Of a stretch of 64,000 nucleotides of DNA, positions 22,705-30,820 are shown piece by piece. Location: NCBI GenBank assembly GCA_910588635.1, contig CAJUPW010000004.1, positions 55,812 through 119,811 on the forward strand. The letters are read 5' to 3'. The translations under genes were made by a program, and so were the position numbers. Numbering within the stretch: position 1 is the stretch's first letter; the number at the start of each line of letters is the position of its first letter. The stretch comes from an uncultured Oscillospiraceae bacterium. GTDB lineage: Bacteria > Bacillota > Clostridia > Oscillospirales > Oscillospiraceae. The notes under the pieces were generated by a model. The model made no database searches. It had not been told where the DNA came from and saw only the letters and a program-made list of their open reading frames with translations.

Positions 22705-24030
22705 ATGTTAAAACTTGATCTTTCAAAGCTCAGCGGCTTTCTTCCCGAGGATTATGCGACCTCTCGGGAGGACCGGCTGGCCAAGGCGGCTCAGATGCTC
22801 TCCACCCACACCGGCCCCGGCGGTGATTTCACCGGCTGGGTGTACCTGCCCCGGGACTACGACAAGGAGGAGTTCGCCCGCATCCAGGCGGCGGCCAAGA
22901 AGATCCAGCAGCAGTCCCAGGTGCTGGTGGTCATCGGCATCGGCGGCTCCTATCTGGGAGCCCGCGCGGTCATCGAGGTCGTCAAGTCCAACAACTATAA
23001 CCTGAAGAAAAAGGATACCCCCGATGTGTTCTTTGCCGGCAACGGCCTGTCCACCGACGCCTTGCTGGAGCTGCTGGAGCTCATCGGCGACCGGGACTTC
23101 TCTGTGAACGTCATCTCCAAGTCGGGCACCACCACCGAGCCCGCGGTCTCCTTCCGCATTTTCAAGGGCCTGCTGGAGAAGAAGTACGGCAAAGAGGGGG
23201 CCAGGGAGCGCATCTATGCCACCACCGACAAGGCGCGGGGCGCGCTGAAGGGTCTGGCCGACGCCGAGGGCTATGAGGAGTTCGTGGTGCCCGACGACGT
23301 GGGCGGCCGGTTCTCCGTCCTCACCGCCGTGGGCCTGCTGCCCATTGCCGTGGCCGGCGTGGATATTGAGGCGCTCATGGGCGGCGCTCGCCAGGCCATG
23401 GAAGAGCTGTCCGTCCCCGGTCTGGACAACCCCGCGTGGCAGTATGCCGCCGCCCGTCATGGCCTGTACCAGTCCGGCAAGGCTATTGAGGTGCTGGCCG
23501 GCTATGAGCCTCGGTTCCGCTTCTTTGCCGAGTGGTGGAAGCAGCTCTACGGCGAGAGCGAGGGCAAGGACGGCAAGGGCCTGTTCCCCGCCAGCGTGGA
23601 GTTCACCGCCGACCTGCACTCCATGGGCCAGTATATCCAAGACGGCGAGCGGGTCATGTTCGAGACGGTGGTGAAGTTCGAGCCGGACGGCGAATACGCC
23701 ATCCCCAACGACCCCGCCAACGTGGACGGCCTGAACTTCCTGTCCGGCAAGCCGTTGGCCTTCGTGGCCGAGCAGGCCATGCGGGGCACCATCCTGGCCC
23801 ATGTGGACGGCGGCGTGCCCAACGTGCTCATTGAGATGCCCAAAATTACCGCCCAGAGCATCGGCTACCTCATCTACTTCTTTGAGTATGTCTGCGGTCT
23901 GTCCGGCCACCTGCTGGAGGTCAACCCCTTCAATCAGCCTGGCGTGGAGGCGTACAAGAAGAATATGTTCGCCCTTCTGGGCAAGCCCGGCTACGAGGAC
24001 CTGCGCAAGGAGCTGCTGGCCAAGCTGTAA
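22705..24030 (+). CDS. pgi: Glucose-6-phosphate isomerase
   Basis: A 441-residue PGI of the short Firmicutes type. It has IGIGGSYLGARA (sugar-phosphate binding), SKSGTTTEPAVSFRIF (signature) and GGRFSVLTAVGLLPIA; the C-terminal Lys region is NPFNQPGVEAYKKN. It interconverts glucose 6-phosphate and fructose 6-phosphate in glycolysis. ATG 22705 follows AAAGGAGG; the upstream in-frame codons lie before the promoter. It is monocistronic with a strong terminator. Confidence 0.97.
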   Translation: MLKLDLSKLSGFLPEDYATSREDRLAKAAQMLSTHTGPGGDFTGWVYLPRDYDKEEFARIQAAAKKIQQQSQVLVVIGIGGSYLGARAVIEVVKSNNYNLKKKDTPDVFFAGNGLSTDALLELLELIGDRDFSVNVISKSGTTTEPAVSFRIFKGLLEKKYGKEGARERIYATTDKARGALKGLADAEGYEEFVVPDDVGGRFSVLTAVGLLPIAVAGVDIEALMGGARQAMEELSVPGLDNPAWQYAAARHGLYQSGKAIEVLAGYEPRFRFFAEWWKQLYGESEGKDGKGLFPASVEFTADLHSMGQYIQDGERVMFETVVKFEPDGEYAIPNDPANVDGLNFLSGKPLAFVAEQAMRGTILAHVDGGVPNVLIEMPKITAQSIGYLIYFFEYVCGLSGHLLEVNPFNQPGVEAYKKNMFALLGKPGYEDLRKELLAKL

Positions 24031-24051
24031 TCTGAGGATACAAATACAGAT

Positions 24052-24088
24052 GCCCCCCTGATGTAATTCCTACATCAGGGGGCTTTTG
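24052..24088 (+). terminator. Intrinsic terminator after pgi
   Basis: A near-perfect stem GCCCCCTGATGTA/TACATCAGGGGGC followed by TTTTG. Confidence 0.92.
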
Positions 24089-24161
24089 TTTGTCGTCTGT
24101 TTAGCTGTGTTTACCCGTGGGAGAACAGGTCAGGGACGGATTGACAAGAATCGGGTTCTGC

Positions 24162-24239
24162 TTAAAAAGGTCCCCGGATACCCTTCAGGCAGTCCATCTG
24201 CCGCTCCAGAATTTGAACATAACTGTTTACGGCCTCCAT
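24162..24239 (-). pseudogene. Truncated partner gene downstream of the PadR regulator
   Basis: A 25-codon frame, MEAVNSYVQILERQMDCLKG then IRGPF and stop, begins 12 bases after the PadR stop with a good ribosome binding site (AAGGAGG). PadR genes of this kind are usually followed by a DUF1700-type or other membrane partner with a similar amphipathic N terminus. Here only that N terminus remains, so I call it a truncated gene. A genuine micro-protein is the alternative. Confidence 0.5.
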
Positions 24240-24250
24240 ATTGCCCCTCC

Positions 24251-24619
24251 TTAACCCAATTCCAGCACCCGAGCCAGCGCCGCGGTATACCGCTTGTACT
24301 CCAGGATCAGCGCGTCCAGATACTCTGTCCCCGCGTCAGTGACGGCGAAATAAATACGGGTGCGGTTGTCCTCGCTCATCACCTTTTCATGCTCCCGGAT
24401 ATAACCGTTTTCCTCCAGGCGGTAGATGGACAGGTAGAGCGTGTTGAAGGTGATGTCGCCCCCGCTGCGCTCTGTAATGGCGTTCATCATCTCGTAGGTG
24501 TACATGGGTTTTTCCAGCAGAAGATGTAAGACCATCATTTCCGTGGTGGCCTTTTTCAGCGCGATTTGAAGATTTTCCGGGCTGCCGCTTGTTTTTTTTC
24601 GTTTTACCATATGCATCAC
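24251..24619 (-). CDS. PadR-family transcriptional regulator
   Basis: A 122-residue PadR protein. The winged helix includes MVLHLLLEKPMYTYEMMNAI and TFNTLYLSIYRLEENGYIREHE, followed by the C-terminal dimerisation helix. It is likely an autorepressor with a small-molecule or stress signal that cannot be deduced. The first codon in frame is GTG at 24619; an ATG follows directly. The usual membrane partner gene is truncated, so the regulator may now control only itself. Confidence 0.88.
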   Translation of the reverse strand: MMHMVKRKKTSGSPENLQIALKKATTEMMVLHLLLEKPMYTYEMMNAITERSGGDITFNTLYLSIYRLEENGYIREHEKVMSEDNRTRIYFAVTDAGTEYLDALILEYKRYTAALARVLELG

Positions 24620-24645
24620 ACATGCCTTTTTTAGAATATAGGTTT

Positions 24646-24673
24646 ATTATACCAGAAATTATTTTCATAGCAA
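24646..24673 (-). promoter_or_regulatory. Promoter of the PadR gene
   Basis: On the minus strand TTGCTA (24668-24673) and TATAAT (24646-24651) are 16 bases apart. Confidence 0.7.
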
Positions 24674-24740
24674 GTATGTTTTTTGCTGATAAATAAATTC
24701 TGATGTGATATCAATAATATGCGCAATCCCTTTACGCAAG

Positions 24741-24776
24741 CGCCCCCCGGCCGGAGCATAATTCCGGCCGGGGGCG
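24741..24776 (-). terminator. Strong hairpin after mgtE
   Basis: A stem GCCCCCGGCCGGA/TCCGGCCGGGGGC with a short loop. It lacks a good T run on the minus strand, so termination efficiency is uncertain. Confidence 0.6.
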
Positions 24777-24784
24777 TTCTGTGT

Positions 24785-26149
24785 TTATAGCCCTAAGACA
24801 TGGGTGGCGATGGCGAAGTAAATCAGCAGGGACAAGGCGTCTACCACGGTGGTGATGAAGGGGGCTGCCATAACGGCGGGGTCGATGCCCGCCTTCTCCG
24901 CCGCCATGGGGAGCAGGCAGCCCACAATCTTGGCGCACATCACCGTCAGCATCAGGGTGAGGCACACCACAGCGGCCACCGCCACGGTGACATCCGGATT
25001 GTGCATCAGCCACCGGTCCACCAGCAGCATTTTGATGAAATTGGCCCCGCCCAGGCACACCCCGCACAACAGGGCGACACGGATTTCCTTCCACACCACA
25101 GCCAGCACGTCGGAAAACTCCACCTCTCCCAGGGAGAGGGCGCGGATGACGGCCACCGACGACTGGGAGCCGGAATTGCCCCCGGTGCCTGACAGCATGG
25201 GGATGAAGGAGGTCAAGATCACACAGGCGGCCAGAGCGGACTCAAAGCCGGTGATGATAAGGCCGGTAAAGGTGGCCGACAGCATCAGCAGCATCAGCCA
25301 GGGAATGCGGGCCCTCCAGGTCTCAAAGACCCCGGTGCGCAGGTAGGGCTTGTCGGATGGCAGGATGGCGGCCATCTTCTCAAAGTCCTCGGTGGCCTCC
25401 TCCTCCATAACATCCATGGCGTCGTCAACGGTGATGATGCCCACCAGCCGGTCCTCCCCGTCCACCACGGGCAGGGCGGTCAGGTCGTACTTGGAGAACA
25501 TCTGGGCCACGTCCTCCTTGTCCTCGTGGGTGGCCACAGACAGCACGTTGGTCTCCATGATGTCGCTGATCCTGGTCTCGTAGGCGGACATGAGCAGCCG
25601 CTTCACTGTCACCACTCCCTGGAGCACTCGGTTGGCGGTGACATAGCAGGTGTAGACGGTCTCCTTGTCCAGACCCACCTTCCGGATGCGGGCGAAGGAC
25701 TCCTCCACCGTATTGTTGGGATGGAGGTAGACAAACTCCGTGGTCATCAGGGAGCCGGCGGAGTCCTTGGGGTAGTTGAGCAGCTGGTTGATCTGGCTGC
25801 GGGTGGAGGCGTCGGTGTTGCGCAGAATACGGCTCACCAGGTTGGCGGGCAGGTCCTCGATCAGGTCCACCGTGTCGTCCATATACAGCTCGTCCAGCAC
25901 CTCACGCAGCTCCTTGTCGCTGAGGGCGCCGATGAGCTTCTCCTGGTCCTCCTCCAGGTAGGAGAACACCTCCGCCGCCAGGGCCTTGGGCAGCAGCCGG
26001 AACACCAGCAGCTCCTGCTCCACCTCCAGCTCGTCCAGAAACTCGGCGATGTCCACCTCGTTCATTTCTGCCAGGATTTCCCGAAGCGCGCGGAATTTCC
26101 GTTCCTGGACCAGCTCCATCAGCCGGTCCAGGTCATAGTTGTCGTGCAT
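24785..26149 (-). CDS. mgtE: Magnesium transporter MgtE
   Basis: A 454-residue MgtE. It has an N-terminal alpha-helical domain (about 1-130), two CBS domains (about 135-260, with LMTTEFVYLHPNNTVEESF and DRLVGIITVDDAMDV) and five membrane helices at the C terminus with the pore region SGTGGNSGSQSS. It is a Mg2+ channel gated by the cytosolic Mg2+-binding domains. A leader of about 250 bases precedes it, with a terminator-like hairpin, but without the M-box pattern usual for mgtE. Confidence 0.96.
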   Translation of the reverse strand: MHDNYDLDRLMELVQERKFRALREILAEMNEVDIAEFLDELEVEQELLVFRLLPKALAAEVFSYLEEDQEKLIGALSDKELREVLDELYMDDTVDLIEDLPANLVSRILRNTDASTRSQINQLLNYPKDSAGSLMTTEFVYLHPNNTVEESFARIRKVGLDKETVYTCYVTANRVLQGVVTVKRLLMSAYETRISDIMETNVLSVATHEDKEDVAQMFSKYDLTALPVVDGEDRLVGIITVDDAMDVMEEEATEDFEKMAAILPSDKPYLRTGVFETWRARIPWLMLLMLSATFTGLIITGFESALAACVILTSFIPMLSGTGGNSGSQSSVAVIRALSLGEVEFSDVLAVVWKEIRVALLCGVCLGGANFIKMLLVDRWLMHNPDVTVAVAAVVCLTLMLTVMCAKIVGCLLPMAAEKAGIDPAVMAAPFITTVVDALSLLIYFAIATHVLGL

Positions 26150-26406
26150 AATCCTGCATCCCCCTTTCTGTCAGGCCACGAAAAGCCACAGGCGCGCCCG
26201 CTCCGGTCAGAGAGCGGCCCGCCTGTGGCTGCGCATGTCCAAGGGGAGGGAACCCCTCCGGCGTTTACCGGCGGCGGGGCAGAGACCCGGACAGGCCCCG
26301 TTCCGCCGCCCCTCGTTCGTGGCAGCTTTCCGTTTTTTGACGACTTCGGCCTTCCATTCCAGGTCCCACTTCCTTTCACTGTAATCTTTGCAGGTTCTTT
26401 ATATCC
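26150..26406 (-). promoter_or_regulatory. Structured mgtE leader with terminator-like hairpin
   Basis: The transcript should begin near 26406, leaving about 257 untranslated bases. Two strong hairpins are visible: one at about 26263-26320 (CGGCGG...CCGCCG) and one at about 26189-26233, with arms GCCACAGGCG/CGCCTGTGGC followed by TTTT. The second is a plausible attenuator 40 bases before the ATG. I looked for the M-box core elements and did not find them. Confidence 0.5.
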
Positions 26407-26412
26407 TATGCC

Positions 26413-26442
26413 ATTGTAGCACCAACCGCCCCCCTTTGGCAA
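26413..26442 (-). promoter_or_regulatory. Candidate promoter of mgtE, overlapping a terminator
   Basis: On the minus strand TTGCCA (26437-26442) and TACAAT (26413-26418) are 18 bases apart, with a TG extension. The -35 lies within the hairpin 26427-26452 (CCGCCCCCC/GGGGGGCGG), which probably ends the upstream DUF3048 transcript. Confidence 0.6.
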
Positions 26443-26458
26443 GGGGGGCGGCGTGAAT

Positions 26459-27571
26459 TTATTCCCACTCCACTTGGGCGTCAGAGGAGACGATATTGAT
26501 ATAGCTGCTGCCCACGGCCAGAGGGAAGGGCTTTCCCGCCTGGTCCAGGAATGAGTAGCAGGCCTCCTCGCTTCTCCGCTCCCAGGCGATCTGGTAGAGC
26601 TGTCCGTCCCGGAGGAGGAGACCCTCCCCCTTCCCGGTGGTGCGCACTGTCATACGGCCCTTGTCGTCCCCCTTGACCCGGCTGACATCGGTGTACAGCA
26701 CCAGCACGTTGCGCACGGACACCGGCTCATCGGTGCCGCCGTCCACATAGGGAATGTCATTTTTATCGATGTGCTGGTCGATCAGGTAGCGGTTTTCCCC
26801 AGCGTCGTAAGTAAAGTACCCGGTCTTGTAGGTGGAGAAGGGCACCGTCAGCTTAGCGGCCGCCGTCCCGCCGGCGGGGACCTCCTTGTCGAAGGTCCAG
26901 CCCACCGCATAGCCGTCGTCGTGCTCCTGAGCGATCCTTTTGGGAAGCTGCTCAAGCACCTTCTCGCCGGAGGTGAACAGGGAATGCTCCAGGCCGGCGC
27001 TTTTCCGCCGGTCCGGGTCCCGCCAGCACATATTCCCGTAGGGGCCGTTGACAAAGTCAATGTGGGACATCTTCAGGTCGTCGAATGCGTCGTAGGCCTG
27101 GGGACTGCCCCCGGCGTGGATGTAGACGGCGTCGTGGCCCCTGGCAATGCTGACATAGTAGTCACGGGCCGAGCGGATACTGCCCATGTCCCCCACTCCG
27201 TTCAGGTCCTGGAACAGGGCCATCATCCGGGTGATGCCCCCCTCGGCCACGATCTCGTAGATCACGTCCGCCTGGGACACCCCGACCTGCGGCAAGGCCT
27301 TTCTCAGATTGTTGAACATGACGGCAAAGGGTCTCCGGACGCTGACATCCTGGTCCAGCCCCTCTCCGGTCAGGGGATGGCTGTAAGGGTGCTCCGGCTC
27401 CTCCACCGGAGCGATGACGGAAACGCTGGGCTCGTCAGGGACGGAGGAGGCGCTGCCCGGCAGGCCGGCGGAGCCGGAGGAGGCCCCTCCCGGGCCCTTT
27501 GTTCCGCAGGAGGCCAGCGGAATCAGCAGCAGTCCAGCCAGCAGAAGGGTTCTCCATTGTCCTTTGTTCAT
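26459..27571 (-). CDS. DUF3048 (YerB-like) lipoprotein
   Basis: A 370-residue secreted lipoprotein with a signal peptide ending in the lipobox LASC (Cys about 22). A Ser/Gly/Pro-rich linker follows (about 25-60), then the DUF3048 domain (PFAVMFNNLRKALPQVGVSQADVIYEI) and its C-terminal region ending SSDAQVEWE. It is anchored on the outer face of the membrane; the function of the family is not established. ATG 27571 follows GGAGG by eight bases. It is transcribed divergently from spoIID. Confidence 0.9.
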   Translation of the reverse strand: MNKGQWRTLLLAGLLLIPLASCGTKGPGGASSGSAGLPGSASSVPDEPSVSVIAPVEEPEHPYSHPLTGEGLDQDVSVRRPFAVMFNNLRKALPQVGVSQADVIYEIVAEGGITRMMALFQDLNGVGDMGSIRSARDYYVSIARGHDAVYIHAGGSPQAYDAFDDLKMSHIDFVNGPYGNMCWRDPDRRKSAGLEHSLFTSGEKVLEQLPKRIAQEHDDGYAVGWTFDKEVPAGGTAAAKLTVPFSTYKTGYFTYDAGENRYLIDQHIDKNDIPYVDGGTDEPVSVRNVLVLYTDVSRVKGDDKGRMTVRTTGKGEGLLLRDGQLYQIAWERRSEEACYSFLDQAGKPFPLAVGSSYINIVSSDAQVEWE

Positions 27572-27618
27572 CCTCGGTTCCTCCCATATTTCCTGCACTT
27601 CGGCATAATGTGTACTTT

Positions 27619-27647
27619 ATCATACGCTATTCTTTGGACAAAGTCAA
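27619..27647 (-). promoter_or_regulatory. Sigma-A promoter of the DUF3048 gene
   Basis: On the minus strand TTGACT (27642-27647) and TATGAT (27619-27624) are 17 bases apart. Confidence 0.8.
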
Positions 27648-27682
27648 CAAAAACAGGCGCCGGACTTGCCGGACGGCTCCAG

Positions 27683-27711
27683 ACATATTTCCCCGGCCTG
27701 TCCCATACACT
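27683..27711 (+). promoter_or_regulatory. Candidate sigma-E promoter of spoIID
   Basis: ACATATT (27683-27689), 14 bases, then CATACACT (27704-27711) matches the mother-cell sigma-E pattern (TCATATT and CATACANT) in all but the first base. spoIID is a classical sigma-E gene, and the site is 22 bases before the ATG. Confidence 0.8.
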
Positions 27712-27732
27712 AGGGCAAAGGGGGCGGCAGGC

Positions 27733-28776
27733 ATGGCGCGGGAAAACAGAGGACGTTTTTGGGTTCGAGGGACGGGCCAGATTGTGAGCGCGGCGCTGCT
27801 CCTTGCCGCGATTCTGTTTGTTCTTCCCGGGTTGCTGGTACGGGGGGAACCGGTCTGCCGGCCGCCGGAGACCGGAGACCTGCCCGGCGGGGAAATCGCT
27901 CCGCCGGCCTCCTCCGCCTTGCCCACGGGCGTCCGGGACAAGGGGAAGGCGGTGCGCCTTCAGACCAAGGAGGGTCCCATCGTGGAGCTGACCATGGCCG
28001 ACTACCTGTGGGGGGTGGTGGCGGCGGAGATGCCCGCCTCCTTCGAGGACGAGGCGCTGGCCGCCCAGGCCTGCGCCGCCCGGACCTACACCGCCGTTTT
28101 GCGCGGCAGCTCCAAGCACTCGGACGCCGACATCTGCGGGGACAGCACATGCTGCCAGGCCTACATTGAGCGCTCCGCCGCCGAAGCCCGCTGGGGGCTG
28201 AACGCCCGGGAATACGGGGAGAAGATCGAGCGGGCGGTGGTCCGGACCGACGGGCTGGGGGTCCTCTACGAGGGGAAGCCCATCCAGGCCCTGTTTTTCT
28301 CCTCCGCCCCAGGAAAAACGGTGGACGCGGCAGAGGTCTGGGGCAACTCGGTGGCCTATCTGAAGAGCGTGGACAGCCCAGAGGGCGACGAGGTGCCCAA
28401 CTACCGCACCCAGACCGTCCTGAGGGCGGAGGAGGTGCGATCCCTCACCCTGGCCGCCTACCCGGGGGCCGACCTGTCCGGCGACCCCGCCGTCTGGTTC
28501 GGCCAGCCTAGCCGCAGCGAGGGAGGGACGGTGGTCTCCCTTACTCTGGGGGGCGTCACCCTCACCGGGGGCCAGGTGCGCTCCCTGTTCTCCCTGCGCT
28601 CCGCCTGCTTCACCGTCATCTGGGACGGCAGCCAGTTTGTATTTGACGTTACCGGCTACGGCCACGGGGTGGGCATGAGCCAGTACGGGGCCAACGCCAT
28701 GGCCAAAAACGGCGGCAGCTTTCGGGATATCCTCACCTGGTACTACACCGGGGCGGAGGTGGGAAATCTCTGGTAG
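27733..28776 (+). CDS. spoIID: Stage II sporulation protein D
   Basis: A 347-residue SpoIID with one N-terminal membrane helix (about residues 17-36) and the extracellular lytic domain: VELTMADYLWGVVAAEMPASF with the catalytic Glu, AQACAARTYT, a Cys-containing loop (ICGDSTCCQAY) and VTGYGHGVGMSQYGANAMA near the C terminus. It cleaves peptidoglycan glycan strands from which stem peptides have been removed and drives septal thinning and engulfment with SpoIIP and SpoIIM. Promoter and terminator bracket it as a single-gene unit. Confidence 0.95.
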   Translation: MARENRGRFWVRGTGQIVSAALLLAAILFVLPGLLVRGEPVCRPPETGDLPGGEIAPPASSALPTGVRDKGKAVRLQTKEGPIVELTMADYLWGVVAAEMPASFEDEALAAQACAARTYTAVLRGSSKHSDADICGDSTCCQAYIERSAAEARWGLNAREYGEKIERAVVRTDGLGVLYEGKPIQALFFSSAPGKTVDAAEVWGNSVAYLKSVDSPEGDEVPNYRTQTVLRAEEVRSLTLAAYPGADLSGDPAVWFGQPSRSEGGTVVSLTLGGVTLTGGQVRSLFSLRSACFTVIWDGSQFVFDVTGYGHGVGMSQYGANAMAKNGGSFRDILTWYYTGAEVGNLW

Positions 28777-28800
28777 GGCGGGGCAGAACCCCGCCCTTTT
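28776..28800 (+). terminator. Intrinsic terminator after spoIID
   Basis: GGGCGGGG/CCCCGCCC hairpin with TTTT, overlapping the stop codon. Confidence 0.88.
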
Positions 28801-28853
28801 CCTGTTTTGGAAATATTTTTCAAAAAACCCTCCATTTCAATTGTGAATAAATC

Positions 28854-28882
28854 TTGACAGAAAAGCGGTTTGCCTTTACAAT
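28854..28882 (+). promoter_or_regulatory. Sigma-A promoter of rny
   Basis: TTGACA (28854-28859) and TACAAT (28877-28882) are 17 bases apart. Confidence 0.85.
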
Positions 28883-28888
28883 GTTGGG

Positions 28889-29040
28889 TGGACAAATATT
28901 GAAAAACCTGTGGGGATGTTTTTCAGTTGTCGCAAGGGAGGGAAGGCTGCCCACCTAGCCCCTTGCGGCCTTTTACTGCAAGCCCGTGCGGAGCTCACTC
29001 TGGCGGCGGGCGCCGCGGCGGTCCGCCGCGGCCATGAAAA
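28889..29040 (+). promoter_or_regulatory. Long structured leader of rny
   Basis: About 175 untranslated bases precede rny. They contain at least three hairpins: GAAAAAC/GTTTTTC (28901-28924), CGCAAGGG/CCCTTGCG (28931-28967) and a very stable GCCGCGG/CCGCGGC (29012-29032). I cannot match them to a known RNA family. The last hairpin, close to the ribosome binding site, could control rny translation or processing, perhaps by RNase Y itself. Confidence 0.4.
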
Positions 29041-29064
29041 AATTTGGAGGTGTAACAAGACCCA

Positions 29065-30618
29065 ATGAACCCAATTATCGCAGTCATCGGCATGATCGTC
29101 ACGCTGATCGTGGGCGCGCTGGGCGGAGCGGTCTTCGGCTGGAACCGGCGCAAGGTCACGGCGGAGCGGGAGATCAAATCCGCCGAGGACGAGGCCACCC
29201 GCATTGTCAACGAGGCCTATAAGAGCGCCGAGAGCAAGAAGCGCGAGGCCTTGCTGGAGGCCAAGGAGGAAATTCTCAAGGCCAAGAACGAGCACGAGAA
29301 GGAGGTCAAGGACCGCCGCAGCGAGCTGCAGCGCCAGGAGAATCGCCTTCAGCAGAAGGAAGAAAACCTGGACCGCAAGACCGAGAACATTGAGAAGAAG
29401 GAAGAGCAGCTCTCCGCCAGGCTGGCCAGGCTGGACGCCACCCAGGCAGAGGCTGAAAGGCTGAAGCAGCAGCAGGTGGCCGAGCTGGAGCGCATCTCCG
29501 GCTACACCGCGGAGGAGGCCAAGAACTACCTGCTCCAGCAGCTGGAGGCGGATGTCACCCACGAGTCGGCCATGAAGATCAAGGAGATCGAGGCCCGGTT
29601 CAAGGAGGAGGCGGACACCCGCGCCCGGGAGATCATCTCGCTGGCCATCCAGCGCTGCGCCGCCGACCACGTCTCCGAGGCCACCGTGTCGGTGGTTCCC
29701 CTACCCAACGACGACATGAAGGGCCGGATCATCGGCCGTGAGGGCCGGAATATCCGCACCCTGGAGACCCTTACCGGGGTGGACCTGATTATCGACGATA
29801 CCCCCGAGGCCATCACGGTCTCCTGCTTTGACCCTGTCCGCCGGGAGATCGCCCGGCTGGCTCTGGAGAAGCTGATTCTGGACGGCCGCATCCACCCCGC
29901 CCGCATCGAGGAGATGGTGGAGAAGGCCAAGCGGGAGGTGGACCAGGTCATCAAGGCGGAGGGCGAGCGGGCCATCTTTGAGACCAACGTCCACGGCCTG
30001 CACCCGGAGCTGGTCAAGCTCCTGGGCCGGATGCGCTACCGCACCAGCTACGGCCAGAATGTGCTCAACCACTCCATTGAGGTCAGCCACGTGGCCGGGC
30101 TGCTGGCCGCCGAGATCGGCGCCAACGTCACCGAGGCCAAGCGGGCCGGCCTGCTCCACGACCTGGGCAAGTCCATCGACCACGAGGTAGAGGGCTCCCA
30201 CGTGCAGATCGGCGTGGAGCTGGCCCGGAAGTACCGGGAGAGCGAGAACATCATCCACGCCATCCACGCCCACCACAACGACGTGGAGCCCAAGACGGTG
30301 GTGGCCTGTCTGGTCCAGGCGGCCGACGCCATCTCCGCCGCCCGGCCCGGCGCACGGCGGGAGAATCTGGAGAACTATATCAAGCGGCTGGAGGCTCTGG
30401 AGGAGATTACCTCCTCCTTCAACGGGGTGGAGAAATCCTTCGCCATCCAGGCCGGCCGCGAGGTGCGCATCATGATTAAGCCCGAGGTGGTCAGCGAGGA
30501 CCAGATGGTCCTTCTCGCCCGGGATATCGCCAAGAAAATTGAGGACGAGCTGGAGTACCCCGGTCAGATCAAGGTGAACCTGATCCGGGAGACCAAGGCC
30601 ATCGAATACGCTAAATAA
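29065..30618 (+). CDS. rny: Ribonuclease Y
   Basis: A 517-residue RNase Y. It has an N-terminal membrane helix (about 3-23), a long charged coiled coil (about 30-200), a KH domain (about 205-270, GRIIGREGRNIRTLE) and an HD domain with LLHDLGKSIDHE. It is the main endonuclease that starts mRNA decay in Firmicutes and is membrane-anchored. GGAGG is 14 bases before the ATG, a longer gap than usual. A hairpin terminator follows at 30637-30670. Confidence 0.97.
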   Translation: MNPIIAVIGMIVTLIVGALGGAVFGWNRRKVTAEREIKSAEDEATRIVNEAYKSAESKKREALLEAKEEILKAKNEHEKEVKDRRSELQRQENRLQQKEENLDRKTENIEKKEEQLSARLARLDATQAEAERLKQQQVAELERISGYTAEEAKNYLLQQLEADVTHESAMKIKEIEARFKEEADTRAREIISLAIQRCAADHVSEATVSVVPLPNDDMKGRIIGREGRNIRTLETLTGVDLIIDDTPEAITVSCFDPVRREIARLALEKLILDGRIHPARIEEMVEKAKREVDQVIKAEGERAIFETNVHGLHPELVKLLGRMRYRTSYGQNVLNHSIEVSHVAGLLAAEIGANVTEAKRAGLLHDLGKSIDHEVEGSHVQIGVELARKYRESENIIHAIHAHHNDVEPKTVVACLVQAADAISAARPGARRENLENYIKRLEALEEITSSFNGVEKSFAIQAGREVRIMIKPEVVSEDQMVLLARDIAKKIEDELEYPGQIKVNLIRETKAIEYAK

Positions 30619-30636
30619 TGTTCGTAATACCCATGC

Positions 30637-30670
30637 AAAACCCGGGACGCCCCCCAGCGTCCCGGGTTTT
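30637..30670 (+). terminator. Terminator after rny containing direct repeat 1
   Basis: AAAACCCGGGACGC/GCGTCCCGGGTTTT hairpin. Its right portion (30644-30669) is repeated exactly at 30784-30809. Confidence 0.85.
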
Positions 30671-30809
30671 GCGGCCAAACCGCAACCCAGCGAAAGCGGT
30701 TGCGGTTTGGAGAGGAGGCGCGGCGCAGTGAGCGAGCTTTGCCCGTCAGGGCAAAGCAAACGATACGAAGCGTGCGCCGACGAGGGACGCCCCCCAGCGT
30801 CCCGGGTTT
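30644..30809. repeat. 26-base direct repeats flanking a structured element
   Basis: GGGACGCCCCCCAGCG followed by TCCCGGGTTT occurs at 30644-30669 and again, identically, at 30784-30809. The 114 bases between hold structured element A. The layout suggests that an insertion duplicated part of the rny terminator, or that the terminator recombined. Confidence 0.75.
30675..30783. repeat. Structured intergenic element A
   Basis: A perfect 13-pair stem (30675-30687 with 30698-30710) caps a 10-base loop. It is followed by AGAGGAGG, a 26-base spacer, an 8-pair hairpin with a GTCA tetraloop (30737-30756), and a 3' tail containing CGATACGAAGC and GCCGACG. The same layout occurs at 57524-57692 (element B). 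No coding potential is seen. Confidence 0.7.
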
Positions 30810-30820
30810 GCTGTGCAAAA

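Noticed and set aside
26150..26406. M-box (ykoK) magnesium riboswitch before mgtE
   Set aside because: The expected core segments were not found; only the position fits, so I call it a structured leader.
26119..26442. A 107-codon minus-strand frame ahead of mgtE
   Set aside because: It overlaps the mgtE start and the structured leader and shows no protein-like features.
28889..29040. 6S RNA or another known small RNA before rny
   Set aside because: Some segments (ACCTAGCC) recall 6S RNA, but the closing stem and central bubble could not be drawn.
30644..30809. A short CRISPR-like array (two repeats)
   Set aside because: Only two copies, the interval is 114 bases and structured, and there are no cas genes.
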